A DNA stretch of 64,000 nucleotides from Rhodospirillaceae bacterium. Its GTDB lineage: Bacteria > Pseudomonadota > Alphaproteobacteria > MPNO01 > UBA2964. Numbering within the stretch: the first letter of the stretch is position 1; every line of letters begins with the position of its first letter. The notes below the pieces were generated by a model, which was given only the letters and a program-made list of their open reading frames with translations, was not told where the DNA came from and searched no databases. The stretch is taken from contig PBIN01000010.1 in NCBI GenBank assembly GCA_002720855.1, positions 1 through 64,000 on the forward strand, read 5' to 3'. Positions 56,014 through 64,000 of this stretch are shown here, in pieces. The translations under genes were made by a program, and so were the position numbers.

Positions 56014-58113
56014 ATGACCGATGTTTCAGCCGGACCGCTTTACACGGGCGACGCCCTGGGGGAGATGGACATGGCAGGAGCACTAGCAACCGGCACTCGA
56101 TGCGCGGCCCTGGTAGGGCCATATCAAAGCGGAAAAACAACTCTTCTCGAATCGCTTTTGTTCGCCACCGGCGCGATACCGCGTAAGGGTTCGGTAAAAG
56201 ACGGAAGCTCGGTCGGCGATTCCGCGCCTGAGGCCCGTTCGGGGCAGCGCAGCACAGAAATTTCTGTGGGGCAGACGGAATTTCTCGGTGACGACTGGGC
56301 CTTTGTCGATTGCCCGGGGTCCGTTGAGCTGGCGCAAGAGGCCTATAATGCCATCCTTGCGGCCGATGTCGCCGTTATTGTGTGCGAACCCGTTGCAGAG
56401 CGCGCTGTGGCATTAGCGCCGCTGTTTCGCTTCCTGCAAGCACACAGTGTGCCTCACATGGTCTATATCAACAAAATGGATACGGCGACTCAGCCGGTTC
56501 AGTTGGTGCTTGACGCTCTTCAGGCAAATTCAGATCGACCACTTGTCTTGCGGCAGGTTCCAATTGAAGAAGGGGAACAGAATACGGGTTATGTCGATTT
56601 GGTAAGTGAACGCGCGTACCAATATAAACCCGGAGAAGCATCGGATCTGATTTCTATACCGGATTCGCTCGCTGACGATGAGCAACTGGCGCGCCAGGTA
56701 ATGCTGGAAGCCATCGCCGATTTTGACGACGATCTTCTAGAAAAGCTTCTCGAAGATGCCGTCCCCGCAACCGATGAAGTTTATCAGCAGATGACGAAAG
56801 ATCTCCGAGAAGGACATATTGTACCGGTCTTTCTTGGTGCAGCCGAACATGACCATGGTGTTCGGCGGCTTCTCAAGGCGCTAAGGCATGAGACCCCCAG
56901 TCCTGATGAAACCGCGGAGCGAATGGGCATAGAACGCAGTGGTGATGCTGTTGCACAGGTGTTCAAGACGTTGCATGCGGCACAGGCAGGCAAACTGTCG
57001 ATCAGCCGTGTTTGGCGTGGCGAAGTTGCTGAAGGTGACAGCATGGGGGGTAAGCGCATTGGCAGTGTGCTCAAACTCACCGGCAATCAACAAAAGAAAG
57101 AGAATAAGGCTGGTCTAGGCGATGTGGTCGCTTTTGGCCGGATGGATGAGGTTTCCACGGGCGATATGTTGACGCCGTCCGGCGAAGCCCTGGGAGGAAC
57201 GGATCCGTGGCCGGATGCGCTGTCTCCTGTTTATTCGTTCGCGATAACAGCAGAAAATCGCGCAGATGAGGTGAAGCTTTCCGGGGCATTGCAGCGTCTG
57301 CACGAAGAGGACCCGGCACTATCCTTCAAACAGGATACAGATGTTCATCAATTGCTAATTAACGGGCAGGGTGAAATTCATCTCAAAATTGCTATCGAGA
57401 AAATGGAGAGTAAATTCGGCGTCTCCGCCAAGACCGAAAAACCCAAGGTGCCTTACAAGGAGACGATCAAAAAATCAGTATCGCAGCATGCGCGGTTTAA
57501 ACGTCAAACGGGTGGTCATGGCATGTTTGGTGACGTGCATGTCGACATCAAGCCGTTGCCGCGTGGCGAAGGGTTTGCCTTCGCGGATACCGTTGTGGGC
57601 GGCAACGTTCCAAAACAGTTTATCCCTGCTGTCGAAGCGGGTGCACGCGAGTTTATGGATGAAGGCGCTTTGGGATTTCCGGTTGTAGACGTTTCGGTGA
57701 CGTTAACTGACGGCCAGTTTCATGCTGTGGACAGCAATGAAATGTCATTTAAGTTAGCTGCGCGAGAAGCGATGAAGGACGGGTTGCCAAAATGCGCACC
57801 TGTCTTGCTGGAGCCAATCCTAAAAGTCGAAGTTGATGTCCCATCAGATTTTACCAATAAGGTACACGGGCTCGTCAGTGGTCGGCGTGGTCAAATTCTC
57901 GGATTTGATGCAAAAGACGGTTGGACAGGCTGGGATACAGTCTCTGTCCTCATGCCTCAGGCAGAAATCCATGACTTGATTATTGAGCTACGGACAGCGA
58001 CTCAGGGTGTCGCAACTTTCAGGGCTGAATTTGATCATCTTCAGGAACTGACTGGCCGGGAAGCGGATATGGTTGTGGAATCTCACCGGTCTGAGATGGC
58101 CGAAGCCTCCTGA
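56014..58113 (+). CDS. Elongation factor G-like GTPase, atypical paralogue
   Basis: 699 residues with the EF-G domain order: GTPase (P-loop GPYQSGKT near residue 35, NKMD near 153), domain II, III, IV (RQTGGHGMFGDVHVDIKPL) and V. The G3 motif is DCPGSVE where EF-G has DTPGH, so the catalytic histidine is a serine, and the usual switch I RGITI sequence is missing. It is probably a specialised translation or ribosome factor. The canonical fusA is not in the window. Confidence 0.85.
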   Translation: MTDVSAGPLYTGDALGEMDMAGALATGTRCAALVGPYQSGKTTLLESLLFATGAIPRKGSVKDGSSVGDSAPEARSGQRSTEISVGQTEFLGDDWAFVDCPGSVELAQEAYNAILAADVAVIVCEPVAERAVALAPLFRFLQAHSVPHMVYINKMDTATQPVQLVLDALQANSDRPLVLRQVPIEEGEQNTGYVDLVSERAYQYKPGEASDLISIPDSLADDEQLARQVMLEAIADFDDDLLEKLLEDAVPATDEVYQQMTKDLREGHIVPVFLGAAEHDHGVRRLLKALRHETPSPDETAERMGIERSGDAVAQVFKTLHAAQAGKLSISRVWRGEVAEGDSMGGKRIGSVLKLTGNQQKKENKAGLGDVVAFGRMDEVSTGDMLTPSGEALGGTDPWPDALSPVYSFAITAENRADEVKLSGALQRLHEEDPALSFKQDTDVHQLLINGQGEIHLKIAIEKMESKFGVSAKTEKPKVPYKETIKKSVSQHARFKRQTGGHGMFGDVHVDIKPLPRGEGFAFADTVVGGNVPKQFIPAVEAGAREFMDEGALGFPVVDVSVTLTDGQFHAVDSNEMSFKLAAREAMKDGLPKCAPVLLEPILKVEVDVPSDFTNKVHGLVSGRRGQILGFDAKDGWTGWDTVSVLMPQAEIHDLIIELRTATQGVATFRAEFDHLQELTGREADMVVESHRSEMAEAS

Positions 58114-58245
58114 CTCCGGAAAACTGGAAACATGTTTCGTGTCGGAAGAATATGCCAATTTCCTTTATTAAAATGATTATAAACTGGAATATAAGTTACT
58201 GATTACCATATATACACCATTGAAAATTAAGGAATGGAGGTTATT

Positions 58246-58698
58246 ATGGGTGCTAACAGTAATATGGCGGTTGTCGAAGGGTTGTCCCGCGTTCTGGCGG
58301 ATAGCTATACGCTCTATATTAAGACGCATGGTCATCACTGGAATGTCGAAGGACCGAATTTTCCCGCACTGCATGCGATGTTTGAAGAGCAATATACAGA
58401 GCTTGCAGACGCCGTAGACCAAATTGCTGAACGAATCCGCGCCCTGGGTGCTAAGGCGCCGGCCGGTTATGCCGCTTTTGGAGAATTAACCAGTATCCCG
58501 GAAAGTGGGAATGATCTTTCAGCAGAGGAAATGGTCGCTGATCTGCTCAGCGCGCACGAAGCAGTTGCGACATCTTCAAAAGCAGCGTTGGAAGCAGCAG
58601 AGGCAGCAGAAGACGAGGTCAGCATCGATCTCATGGTTCAACGGATCACCATCCACGACAAGACGGCCTGGATGTTGCGGAGCACATTGGCGAAGTAA
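58246..58698 (+). CDS. dps: Dps/ferritin-like DNA protection protein
   Basis: 150 residues with the Dps ferroxidase residues in KTHGHHWNVEGPNF and LHAMFEEQYTELADAVDQIAERI. Dps stores iron using peroxide and protects DNA in stress. ATG at 58246 is preceded by GGAGG at the right distance; the in-frame ATG at 58234 is less likely. The AT-rich 120 bases upstream may hold its stress promoter. Confidence 0.93.
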   Translation: MGANSNMAVVEGLSRVLADSYTLYIKTHGHHWNVEGPNFPALHAMFEEQYTELADAVDQIAERIRALGAKAPAGYAAFGELTSIPESGNDLSAEEMVADLLSAHEAVATSSKAALEAAEAAEDEVSIDLMVQRITIHDKTAWMLRSTLAK

Positions 58699-58826
58699 CG
58701 ATAGAAGCGCATCGTTCACGGATTGGTGAGGCCTATTGCATGGTTCGCGCTATCCTTCATATTAAGCGGTAATAAATGGGGGCGGTACATATAGTCGCCC
58801 CCAGCCGCACAGAAGGAGCCTTTGCG

Positions 58827-59795
58827 ATGCTGCTTAAATCTAAACCCAATTGGGAACTGCCCGAATCCGCCGCGACGTCAGAATCCGTATTTCAAGACAG
58901 GCGCCGCCTCGTGAAAGCAATGGGTCTGGCCCCTATCGTTGCCGCGGGGGCAGCCCTGCCAAACACTGCGGCGGCGGCAACTGCTGACCCAAGCGCAAAG
59001 TTTTATCCGGCAGCGAGGAACCTGCGTTACCGGCTAGATCGTCCGTTGAGTGCCGAAAAAGATGCCACAACCTATAACAATTTTTACGAGTTTGGCTCGC
59101 ATAAATATATCTCCAAGGACGCGCAGGCGCTAAAAACGCGGCCATGGACCGTGACGTTTGACGGTATGGTCGAAAAAAAGATAACCGTCGATATCGATAC
59201 GCTGATATCGAAGATGCAGCTGGAAGAACGGCTTTACCGGTTCCGTTGCGTCGAGGCCTGGTCGATGGCTTTGCCGTGGACGGGCTTCCCGATGGCAGAC
59301 CTTGTCAAATTCGCTCGACCCTTGAAGGGTGCAAAGTTCGTCATGATGGAAACGTTTCATGATGCCGCTATGGCCAAAGGGCAGAAGCAGTTCTGGTATC
59401 CGTGGCCCTATCGTGAAGGTTTATCCCTTGAAGAGGCAACCAACGAGCTGACACTGATCGGCACCGGAGCCTACGGCAAGCCCATGGTTAAGCAAATGGG
59501 CGCTCCATTGCGCCTTGTCGTACCGTGGAAATACGGCTTCAAGTCAATCAAATCGATTGTCCGCTTTAGCTTTACCGACAAGCGGCCAGTGAGTTTCTGG
59601 GAAAAAGTCCAGGGCAAGGAATACGGGTTCTGGGCAAATGTGAATCCCGATGTACCGCATGCACGCTGGAGCCAGGCTACCGAACGCGTCCTCGGCGGCA
59701 AAGGGAAGCGGGTTAAGACACTACTCTATAACGGATATGGCGATCAGGTGGCCGGTCTCTACAAAGACATTAATGGCGAGAATATTTTCTTTTAG
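58827..59795 (+). CDS. msrP: Protein-methionine-sulfoxide reductase catalytic subunit MsrP
   Basis: 322 residues from ATG 58827, which follows AGAAGGAG. A twin-arginine signal (RRRLVKAMG) implies folded, cofactor-loaded export; the molybdenum-ligating cysteine is in FRCVEAWSM. MsrP repairs oxidised methionine in the periplasm. Its usual membrane partner msrQ is not adjacent. The Moco genes at 41.6-44.1 kb supply part of the cofactor pathway. Confidence 0.95.
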   Translation: MLLKSKPNWELPESAATSESVFQDRRRLVKAMGLAPIVAAGAALPNTAAAATADPSAKFYPAARNLRYRLDRPLSAEKDATTYNNFYEFGSHKYISKDAQALKTRPWTVTFDGMVEKKITVDIDTLISKMQLEERLYRFRCVEAWSMALPWTGFPMADLVKFARPLKGAKFVMMETFHDAAMAKGQKQFWYPWPYREGLSLEEATNELTLIGTGAYGKPMVKQMGAPLRLVVPWKYGFKSIKSIVRFSFTDKRPVSFWEKVQGKEYGFWANVNPDVPHARWSQATERVLGGKGKRVKTLLYNGYGDQVAGLYKDINGENIFF

Positions 59796-59807
59796 ACGAA
59801 TGGGCGA

Positions 59808-60695
59808 TTACGCCGCTATATGCTGATCAGCGTATGGCCGATCTCCACCGACGACCGTGCGATGCATCCGCCGTATATCGGGTAGGCCATAACCGCCGAC
59901 TGCCCTATGGCAGATGCACCGATTGTCCCACATCACCAGGTCATTCTCGCGATATTTATGTCGATAGTGGTTCGGACGTTTGCGATCCGTTATCGGAGCA
60001 AAAATAGCATCAAGAATTGGGTCCGATTCCTCTTCGCTCATTCCATGGATTCCAACGGTAAATCGAGGCGAGCAATACAGAGCTTTCTGTCCGGTTTCAG
60101 GATGTTCCAAAACTAATGGCTGAATTACTTTGGGACGCGCTTTTGCTTGTGCCTTGTAGAAATCTTTTGCACCCGGCCGGTCGGGGGAGATTGTGACACG
60201 TTTGTTTCCCACCTTGCTGACGTGATGGATGCCATAGAGCCCGTCGATTTTTTCTTTTATATCGTCCGATAAACCCTCGTACGCGGCGTACATGTTGCAG
60301 AATTCCGTATCACCACCGCGCTCAGGGTTCCTGACCGATTGCAGGATGGTAATCGCTGAGGGTATTTCAATATGAGAAGAGTCCGAGTGCCAGAAATCGC
60401 CTCCATCGACGACGCCAACTGCCGTGCCGTCGGGCCGAATCTCGTTCGACAGGATCATGACTTTGTGTGTCTCCTCTGTCGTATATTCGATATTAGACGG
60501 TGTCTCCAACTCACCCCAGATTTCTGAAAAAGTGACCTGCTGCTCCGGCGTCAGCGTTTGGTCCCTGATCACCAACACCAGATGGTCCAATAATGCCTTG
60601 CGCAGAGCCGACTTGGCGTCTTCGCTTATGGGGTCAGCGAGATTTACGTCTGTAATTTCAGCGCCGACGATCTCTGAAACTGGCGTAACCTTCAT
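59808..60695 (-). CDS. TauD/TfdA-family dioxygenase (second copy)
   Basis: 295 residues. HxD iron ligands in FWHSDSSH (about 100) and the distal histidine in CICHRAVGGY (about 265). Only distantly related to the enzyme at 19387. It converges with msrP 12 bases away. The substrate is unknown; the family ranges over taurine, alkylsulfonates, aryloxyalkanoates and small carboxylic acids. Confidence 0.88.
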   Translation of the reverse strand: MKVTPVSEIVGAEITDVNLADPISEDAKSALRKALLDHLVLVIRDQTLTPEQQVTFSEIWGELETPSNIEYTTEETHKVMILSNEIRPDGTAVGVVDGGDFWHSDSSHIEIPSAITILQSVRNPERGGDTEFCNMYAAYEGLSDDIKEKIDGLYGIHHVSKVGNKRVTISPDRPGAKDFYKAQAKARPKVIQPLVLEHPETGQKALYCSPRFTVGIHGMSEEESDPILDAIFAPITDRKRPNHYRHKYRENDLVMWDNRCICHRAVGGYGLPDIRRMHRTVVGGDRPYADQHIAA

Positions 60696-60798
60696 AACGA
60701 CTTTCCTTGCCGCACTTTCTTCGAACAGGAAATCAATATTTACGCCGTTTGGACGGATTCGTCCATGTTCTCGTGAGGTTCCAATTTACGAGAAAGAC

Positions 60799-60826
60799 AA
60801 AAAAAGGCCGGGCCCGAAGGCCCGGC
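60799..60826 (-). terminator. Rho-independent terminator with TTCG loop
   Basis: Minus strand: GCCGGGCC-TTCG-GGCCCGGC, a perfect eight-base stem, then C and seven T. It ends the ncRNA and any read-through from lysR. Confidence 0.93.
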
Positions 60827-60937
60827 AAGATAACAGGGAGGCTTCACGTCTAGAAGACGTTGGATCCGAAGACCCATTTCCGAATGTTGCACCCGGAAAT
60901 CATGCGCTGAAGAAATTCAGAAGCTTTCCTTCAGCAT
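60799..60937 (-). ncRNA. Highly structured ncRNA candidate with CCTCCCTGTT-plus-terminator end
   Basis: On the minus strand four hairpins follow one another: GCTGAAG/CTTCAGC (60935-60906), ATTTCCG/CGGAAAT (60900-60876), GGGTC-TTCG-GATCC (60875-60862) and ACGTCT/AGACGT (60860-60846). Then comes CCTCCCTGTT (60841-60832), identical to the motif in the two RNAs at the left edge, and a terminator at 60826-60799. Two loops are TTCG. No coding frame was found. The promoter may be at 60940-61040, or the RNA may be processed from the lysR 3' end. The role is unknown. Confidence 0.68.
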
Positions 60938-61043
60938 TCAACGTGTAAATAGGGTCAATTGTGAGCATCGACTACATTCAATTCAGCAACCCAGCCATGC
61001 ATTAATTGCATACCTAATAGAAAGTCACATATAAAACAGATGT

Positions 61044-61934
61044 TTATCGATGGTCTTCGGCGATACGTCGCAATAAAAAGTCACGGAAAACCGCGACACG
61101 GCGGGAATGGCGCATTTCTTCGGGGTATACGAAAAACGCCTTGTGTACCGGGCCCTTGAGGTTCGGCAATACCGGAACCAAACCGCTCGTGAGGCCAACC
61201 ATATAATCCGGCATAGAGGCAATACCCATCGCGTTGGCCGCCGCCCGGTACATTGCATAAAGGTTATTTACCCGCAGAACCGGTTTGCGTTGAAAACCGC
61301 TATCAAGCCCCGCATCGAGCAGCCAATTAATATTGGTAAATGGCGGATGATACGTTTCGTCATAGGCAATCAGCCTGTGATCCTCTAAATCGTTGAGAGA
61401 ATGCGGCATGCCATATTGTTCAAGATATGCGGGTGCGGCAAAGGCACCGTGATGCAAATCAAACAGGTGACGTTGGATCAGATCAGGTTGCTGAGGGGGT
61501 GCTAGGCGGATCGCAATGTCAGCCTGACGCATACTAAGATTGAGTTCGTCTTCACGTAAGATGAGAGCAACCTCAATTTCCGGATACATTTCGAGAAAAT
61601 CTTTTAGGCGCTCTGTGAGCCACATCGAGCCAAATGCGACTGTGGTGGTCACACGTAGCGGGCCACGTGGTCGCTCCATGGATTCTGTAACAAGTGACTC
61701 CGCGGTTGTCAGTTTGCTGGCGATTTCCTGCGCCGTGCGATACAGAGTTTCGCCTTGCTCGGTGAGTTTTAGACCGCGCGCATGCCTGTGAAATAACGGG
61801 ACGCCCAGATCTTCCTCCAAGGCACTAATTTGGCGGCTGACTGAAGATTGAGTCAGGTTAAGACGTTCTCCGGCATGGGTAAAACTTCCGGCCTCTGAGA
61901 CAGTGTGAAATATCCGCAGCTTGTCCCAATCCAT
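61044..61934 (-). CDS. LysR-family transcriptional regulator
   Basis: 296 residues: N-terminal helix-turn-helix (GSFTHAGERLNLTQSSVSRQISALE) and a periplasmic-binding-type effector domain. Not divergent with any adjacent gene, so its target is unclear; trxB is 53 bases upstream on the same strand, and LysR proteins linked to trxB are common in some alphaproteobacteria. The structured ncRNA lies just after it. Confidence 0.92.
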   Translation of the reverse strand: MDWDKLRIFHTVSEAGSFTHAGERLNLTQSSVSRQISALEEDLGVPLFHRHARGLKLTEQGETLYRTAQEIASKLTTAESLVTESMERPRGPLRVTTTVAFGSMWLTERLKDFLEMYPEIEVALILREDELNLSMRQADIAIRLAPPQQPDLIQRHLFDLHHGAFAAPAYLEQYGMPHSLNDLEDHRLIAYDETYHPPFTNINWLLDAGLDSGFQRKPVLRVNNLYAMYRAAANAMGIASMPDYMVGLTSGLVPVLPNLKGPVHKAFFVYPEEMRHSRRVAVFRDFLLRRIAEDHR

Positions 61935-61986
61935 CGCACATCATTCTTTCGTTCGCCCCGTCTTCAAATCGGAGCTAAAGATGTCT

Positions 61987-62955
61987 TTATTCGGCTGCCA
62001 CTCCGGCGGCACTTTCATTTTCGGCGACAAATTGTTCGGCTTCAAGCGCTGCCATGCAGCCCGTACCGGCGGCGGTTACAGCTTGGCGATATATTTTATC
62101 CTGGACGTCGCCTGCAGCAAACACGCCTGGGACACTGGTCGCGGTGCTGTCGGGGGCCGTTAAAATATAACCTTCGTCATCCATGTCGAGGTGGCCGGCG
62201 AATAGCTTCGTTGCTGGGTCATGGCCAATTGCGATGAATAATCCATCCACCGTGAGATCGGTTAAATCCCCGGTTTTTGTATTCTTGAGTTTTAATCCAG
62301 TGACACCCAGCGGGTCTTCCGTGCCGACAACTTCATCGACAGTGGTATCCCATAAAATTTCAATTTTCTCGTGGGCAAACAGCCGTTCCTGAAGGATTTT
62401 TTCGGCACGCAATTCATCGCGACGGTGGATCAGGGTTACCTTGGTTGCGTGATTTGTCAGGTAAAGAGCTTCTTCGACCGCTGTATTCCCGCCGCCAACC
62501 ACGGCAACCTCTTTGCCACGATAAAAGAACCCGTCACAAGTCGCGCAGGCCGACACGCCAAATCCCATAAATTTCTCTTCCGTCGGCAATCCCAACCAAC
62601 GCGCCTGGGCGCCCGTGGCAACGATTACGGTGTCTGAATAATAGACATCTCCAGAATCAGCGACGCATCTGAAAGGTCTCTTGGAGAAATCAATGTCGAC
62701 GATCAGGTCGGTATGCATTTCAGTGCCCACCGCGAGGGCCTGACCTTGCATCTGTTCCATCAGCCAAGGGCCTTGGATTACTTCGGCAAAGCCCGGATAG
62801 TTTTCCACATCCGTTGTGATCGTCATTTGACCACCGGTTTCCATACCGGTCACCAGATGGGGCTTGAGGCTCGCCCGGGCGGTGTAAACCGCTGCAGTAT
62901 ATCCTGCGGGGCCCGAGCCAATAATTAAAACAGGTGTATGAAATTCTTCTGACAT
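61987..62955 (-). CDS. trxB: Thioredoxin reductase
   Basis: 322 residues. FAD motif [10 protein letters not shown] near the N-terminus, redox pair CATC in CATCDGFF (about 138) and NADPH motif [12 protein letters not shown]. It reduces thioredoxin. Same strand as lysR downstream and the unknown gene upstream, with 13 bases between it and the latter. Confidence 0.97.
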   Translation of the reverse strand: MSEEFHTPVLIIGSGPAGYTAAVYTARASLKPHLVTGMETGGQMTITTDVENYPGFAEVIQGPWLMEQMQGQALAVGTEMHTDLIVDIDFSKRPFRCVADSGDVYYSDTVIVATGAQARWLGLPTEEKFMGFGVSACATCDGFFYRGKEVAVVGGGNTAVEEALYLTNHATKVTLIHRRDELRAEKILQERLFAHEKIEILWDTTVDEVVGTEDPLGVTGLKLKNTKTGDLTDLTVDGLFIAIGHDPATKLFAGHLDMDDEGYILTAPDSTATSVPGVFAAGDVQDKIYRQAVTAAGTGCMAALEAEQFVAENESAAGVAAE

Positions 62956-62968
62956 TTTTTAACCAGCA

Positions 62969-64000
62969 CTAAAAACCAAACATATGATCCAAACTAAATG
63001 CGCCATTTTCGGCAACTAACCCATGATATCCGAACAAGCGACAGGTGGTATCTCTGATAACAATATAGGCTCCGACGCTGGCTTTTCTACGGTCATCTGC
63101 ACTGAAAATGTCGTGGTAACGCAGATGAGCGGATCCGCCACAGGGGATAGCGATTTTCTCTGCCGCAATTTCCGACCCATCATGACCAAACAGGGTCAGT
63201 TTGGTTTCCGAGACGGGATGCCAGGGTGTAGAAGCCGGATAAATCAAATGGCAAAGGGTATCTAACGGGTCTTCGCCTAGCCGGAGGAATAGTCTTGTAC
63301 TAAGGCCGGGTGGCGGGCCGTTATAGGATTGAGGCTCGTCTTTATAGGTTAAAATCGTATTGAATATATGGGCGCCGAAGCTTGTTTCGGCAACGTGGCC
63401 TGTTTCCCGGTTCTCATATCGAAATATACCGTGCAGCCATCCATCGGCGTCACCGCCATCTGCGAAATCATAAATCAGCTCAATATGTCCGGAGCCATGG
63501 GGCAGGGCGCCGTGGCCATTGAGCATTTGTTCTATATCAAGCGACGTCTCGTGGTCACGGGGGAGCCTACCAAAATTGTGGCGGGCAATTTCCTGTCCGC
63601 TGGCATCTATTGCCAGAGCGGCGATAGGTAAATCATTTTGGCAGGTCGCCATTGGCGTCGGCAGTACAACACTCTGCCAGGTTTTTGACGGCAAAATTGG
63701 GCCAGGCAAGATATATCCTTTGCCCATAAGGTTTCCGAGTTCCGGTATCCCGGGGTCAGGTTTCAAATCAACCCGTTCTACATTGACGTGGGCAATCCGA
63801 CGGGCGTTGTTTGAAGAAGTGATTTCGTAACGAGGTCGAACAAAATGCTTACCGGCCTGAACTTCTATTTGTTGTGGCCATTCCGCTTCTGACAGAAACT
63901 CGTTTACGGCGAGCCTATAGGTTCCAAATCCTGGAATTGGTTCATCGAGGTAAACAACCTCATCCTTGCCCATTAGATTGAGCCCAATTTCTCCTGCTGG
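62969..64000 (-). CDS. Hypothetical protein, 5' end beyond the window
   Basis: At least 343 residues. The reading frame has an ATG at 63973, but it stays open to the right edge with a natural-looking sequence (AGEIGLNLMGKD), so the real start probably lies outside the window. Beta-rich, with many Gly, Pro and His residues and no recognised motif; parts such as DGWLHGIFRYENRETGHVAE suggest a beta-sandwich. I do not recognise the family. It is upstream of trxB on the same strand. Confidence 0.6.
   Translation of the reverse strand, partial: PAGEIGLNLMGKDEVVYLDEPIPGFGTYRLAVNEFLSEAEWPQQIEVQAGKHFVRPRYEITSSNNARRIAHVNVERVDLKPDPGIPELGNLMGKGYILPGPILPSKTWQSVVLPTPMATCQNDLPIAALAIDASGQEIARHNFGRLPRDHETSLDIEQMLNGHGALPHGSGHIELIYDFADGGDADGWLHGIFRYENRETGHVAETSFGAHIFNTILTYKDEPQSYNGPPPGLSTRLFLRLGEDPLDTLCHLIYPASTPWHPVSETKLTLFGHDGSEIAAEKIAIPCGGSAHLRYHDIFSADDRRKASVGAYIVIRDTTCRLFGYHGLVAENGAFSLDHMFGF

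Larger units (their letters stand above)
60696..61043. other. Intergenic region between dioxygenase and lysR
   Basis: 348 bases without a protein gene. The right side of the region (60799-60937) is the ncRNA candidate described separately. The part 60696-60798 is the start region of the dioxygenase gene and should hold its promoter. 60940-61043 is AT-rich and follows the lysR stop codon; TTGACC on the minus strand near 60957 may be part of a promoter but no clear -10 matches it. Confidence 0.6.

Overview
This window is chromosomal DNA from an alphaproteobacterium, most likely a marine or aquatic heterotroph of moderate GC content. The order (Rhodospirillales, Sneathiellales or Kiloniellales) cannot be settled from the sequence alone. 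The grounds are an RcdA-type gene beside L31, zapA-6S RNA-5-FCL order, a yebC-ruvCAB-ybgC-tolQRAB-pal-cpoB-tilS-ftsH-folP-glmM run, a class GN sortase with its VIT/VWA target, orphan Bug-type solute receptors, and small RNAs with a CCTCCCTGTT-plus-terminator 3' end. I saw no tRNA, insertion sequence, prophage or CRISPR array.

Layout. Positions 1-330 hold two tandem small-RNA genes, the second preceded by a perfect CtrA-type box, followed by rcdA, rpmE, an MsbA-like exporter and a GFA protein. 3.5-13.5 kb carries two orphan solute receptors flanking a MotA/ExbB-MotB/OmpA pair, a periplasmic OmpA protein, suhB, and the EF-P beta-lysylation set (efp, epmB, epmA). 13.5-22 kb holds an RND pump with its adaptor, a metallophosphoesterase, a junction of two gene remnants, a TauD-like dioxygenase, thiE, a class I aldolase and an unknown gene. 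22-40 kb is the long plus-strand core: zapA, 6S RNA, folate salvage, Holliday junction processing, the complete Tol-Pal system, tilS, ftsH, folP, glmM and thiD.

40-51.5 kb has a MarR regulator, a branched-chain aminotransferase, a molybdenum cofactor block (moaE, moaD, moeA, mobB), pgsA, uvrC, a gene-free segment with DnaA boxes and hairpins, folB with a FolM-like SDR, a cation exchanger and uvrB. 51.6-64 kb has the sortase pair, an aspartate aminotransferase, an atypical EF-G paralogue, a Dps-like ferritin, msrP, a second dioxygenase, a highly structured minus-strand ncRNA candidate, a LysR regulator, trxB and a partial unknown gene running off the right edge.

Functional links: folP, folB, the FolM-like SDR and 5-FCL are folate metabolism; the Moco genes serve MsrP among others; uvrB, uvrC and ruvCAB are DNA repair; Tol-Pal, the MotA/MotB pair, glmM and pgsA are envelope functions. 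The most interesting unexplained signals are the small-RNA group at the left edge and its structural relative at 60.8-60.94 kb, the 46.8-47.0 kb DnaA-box region, and the broken gene junction near 19.14 kb.
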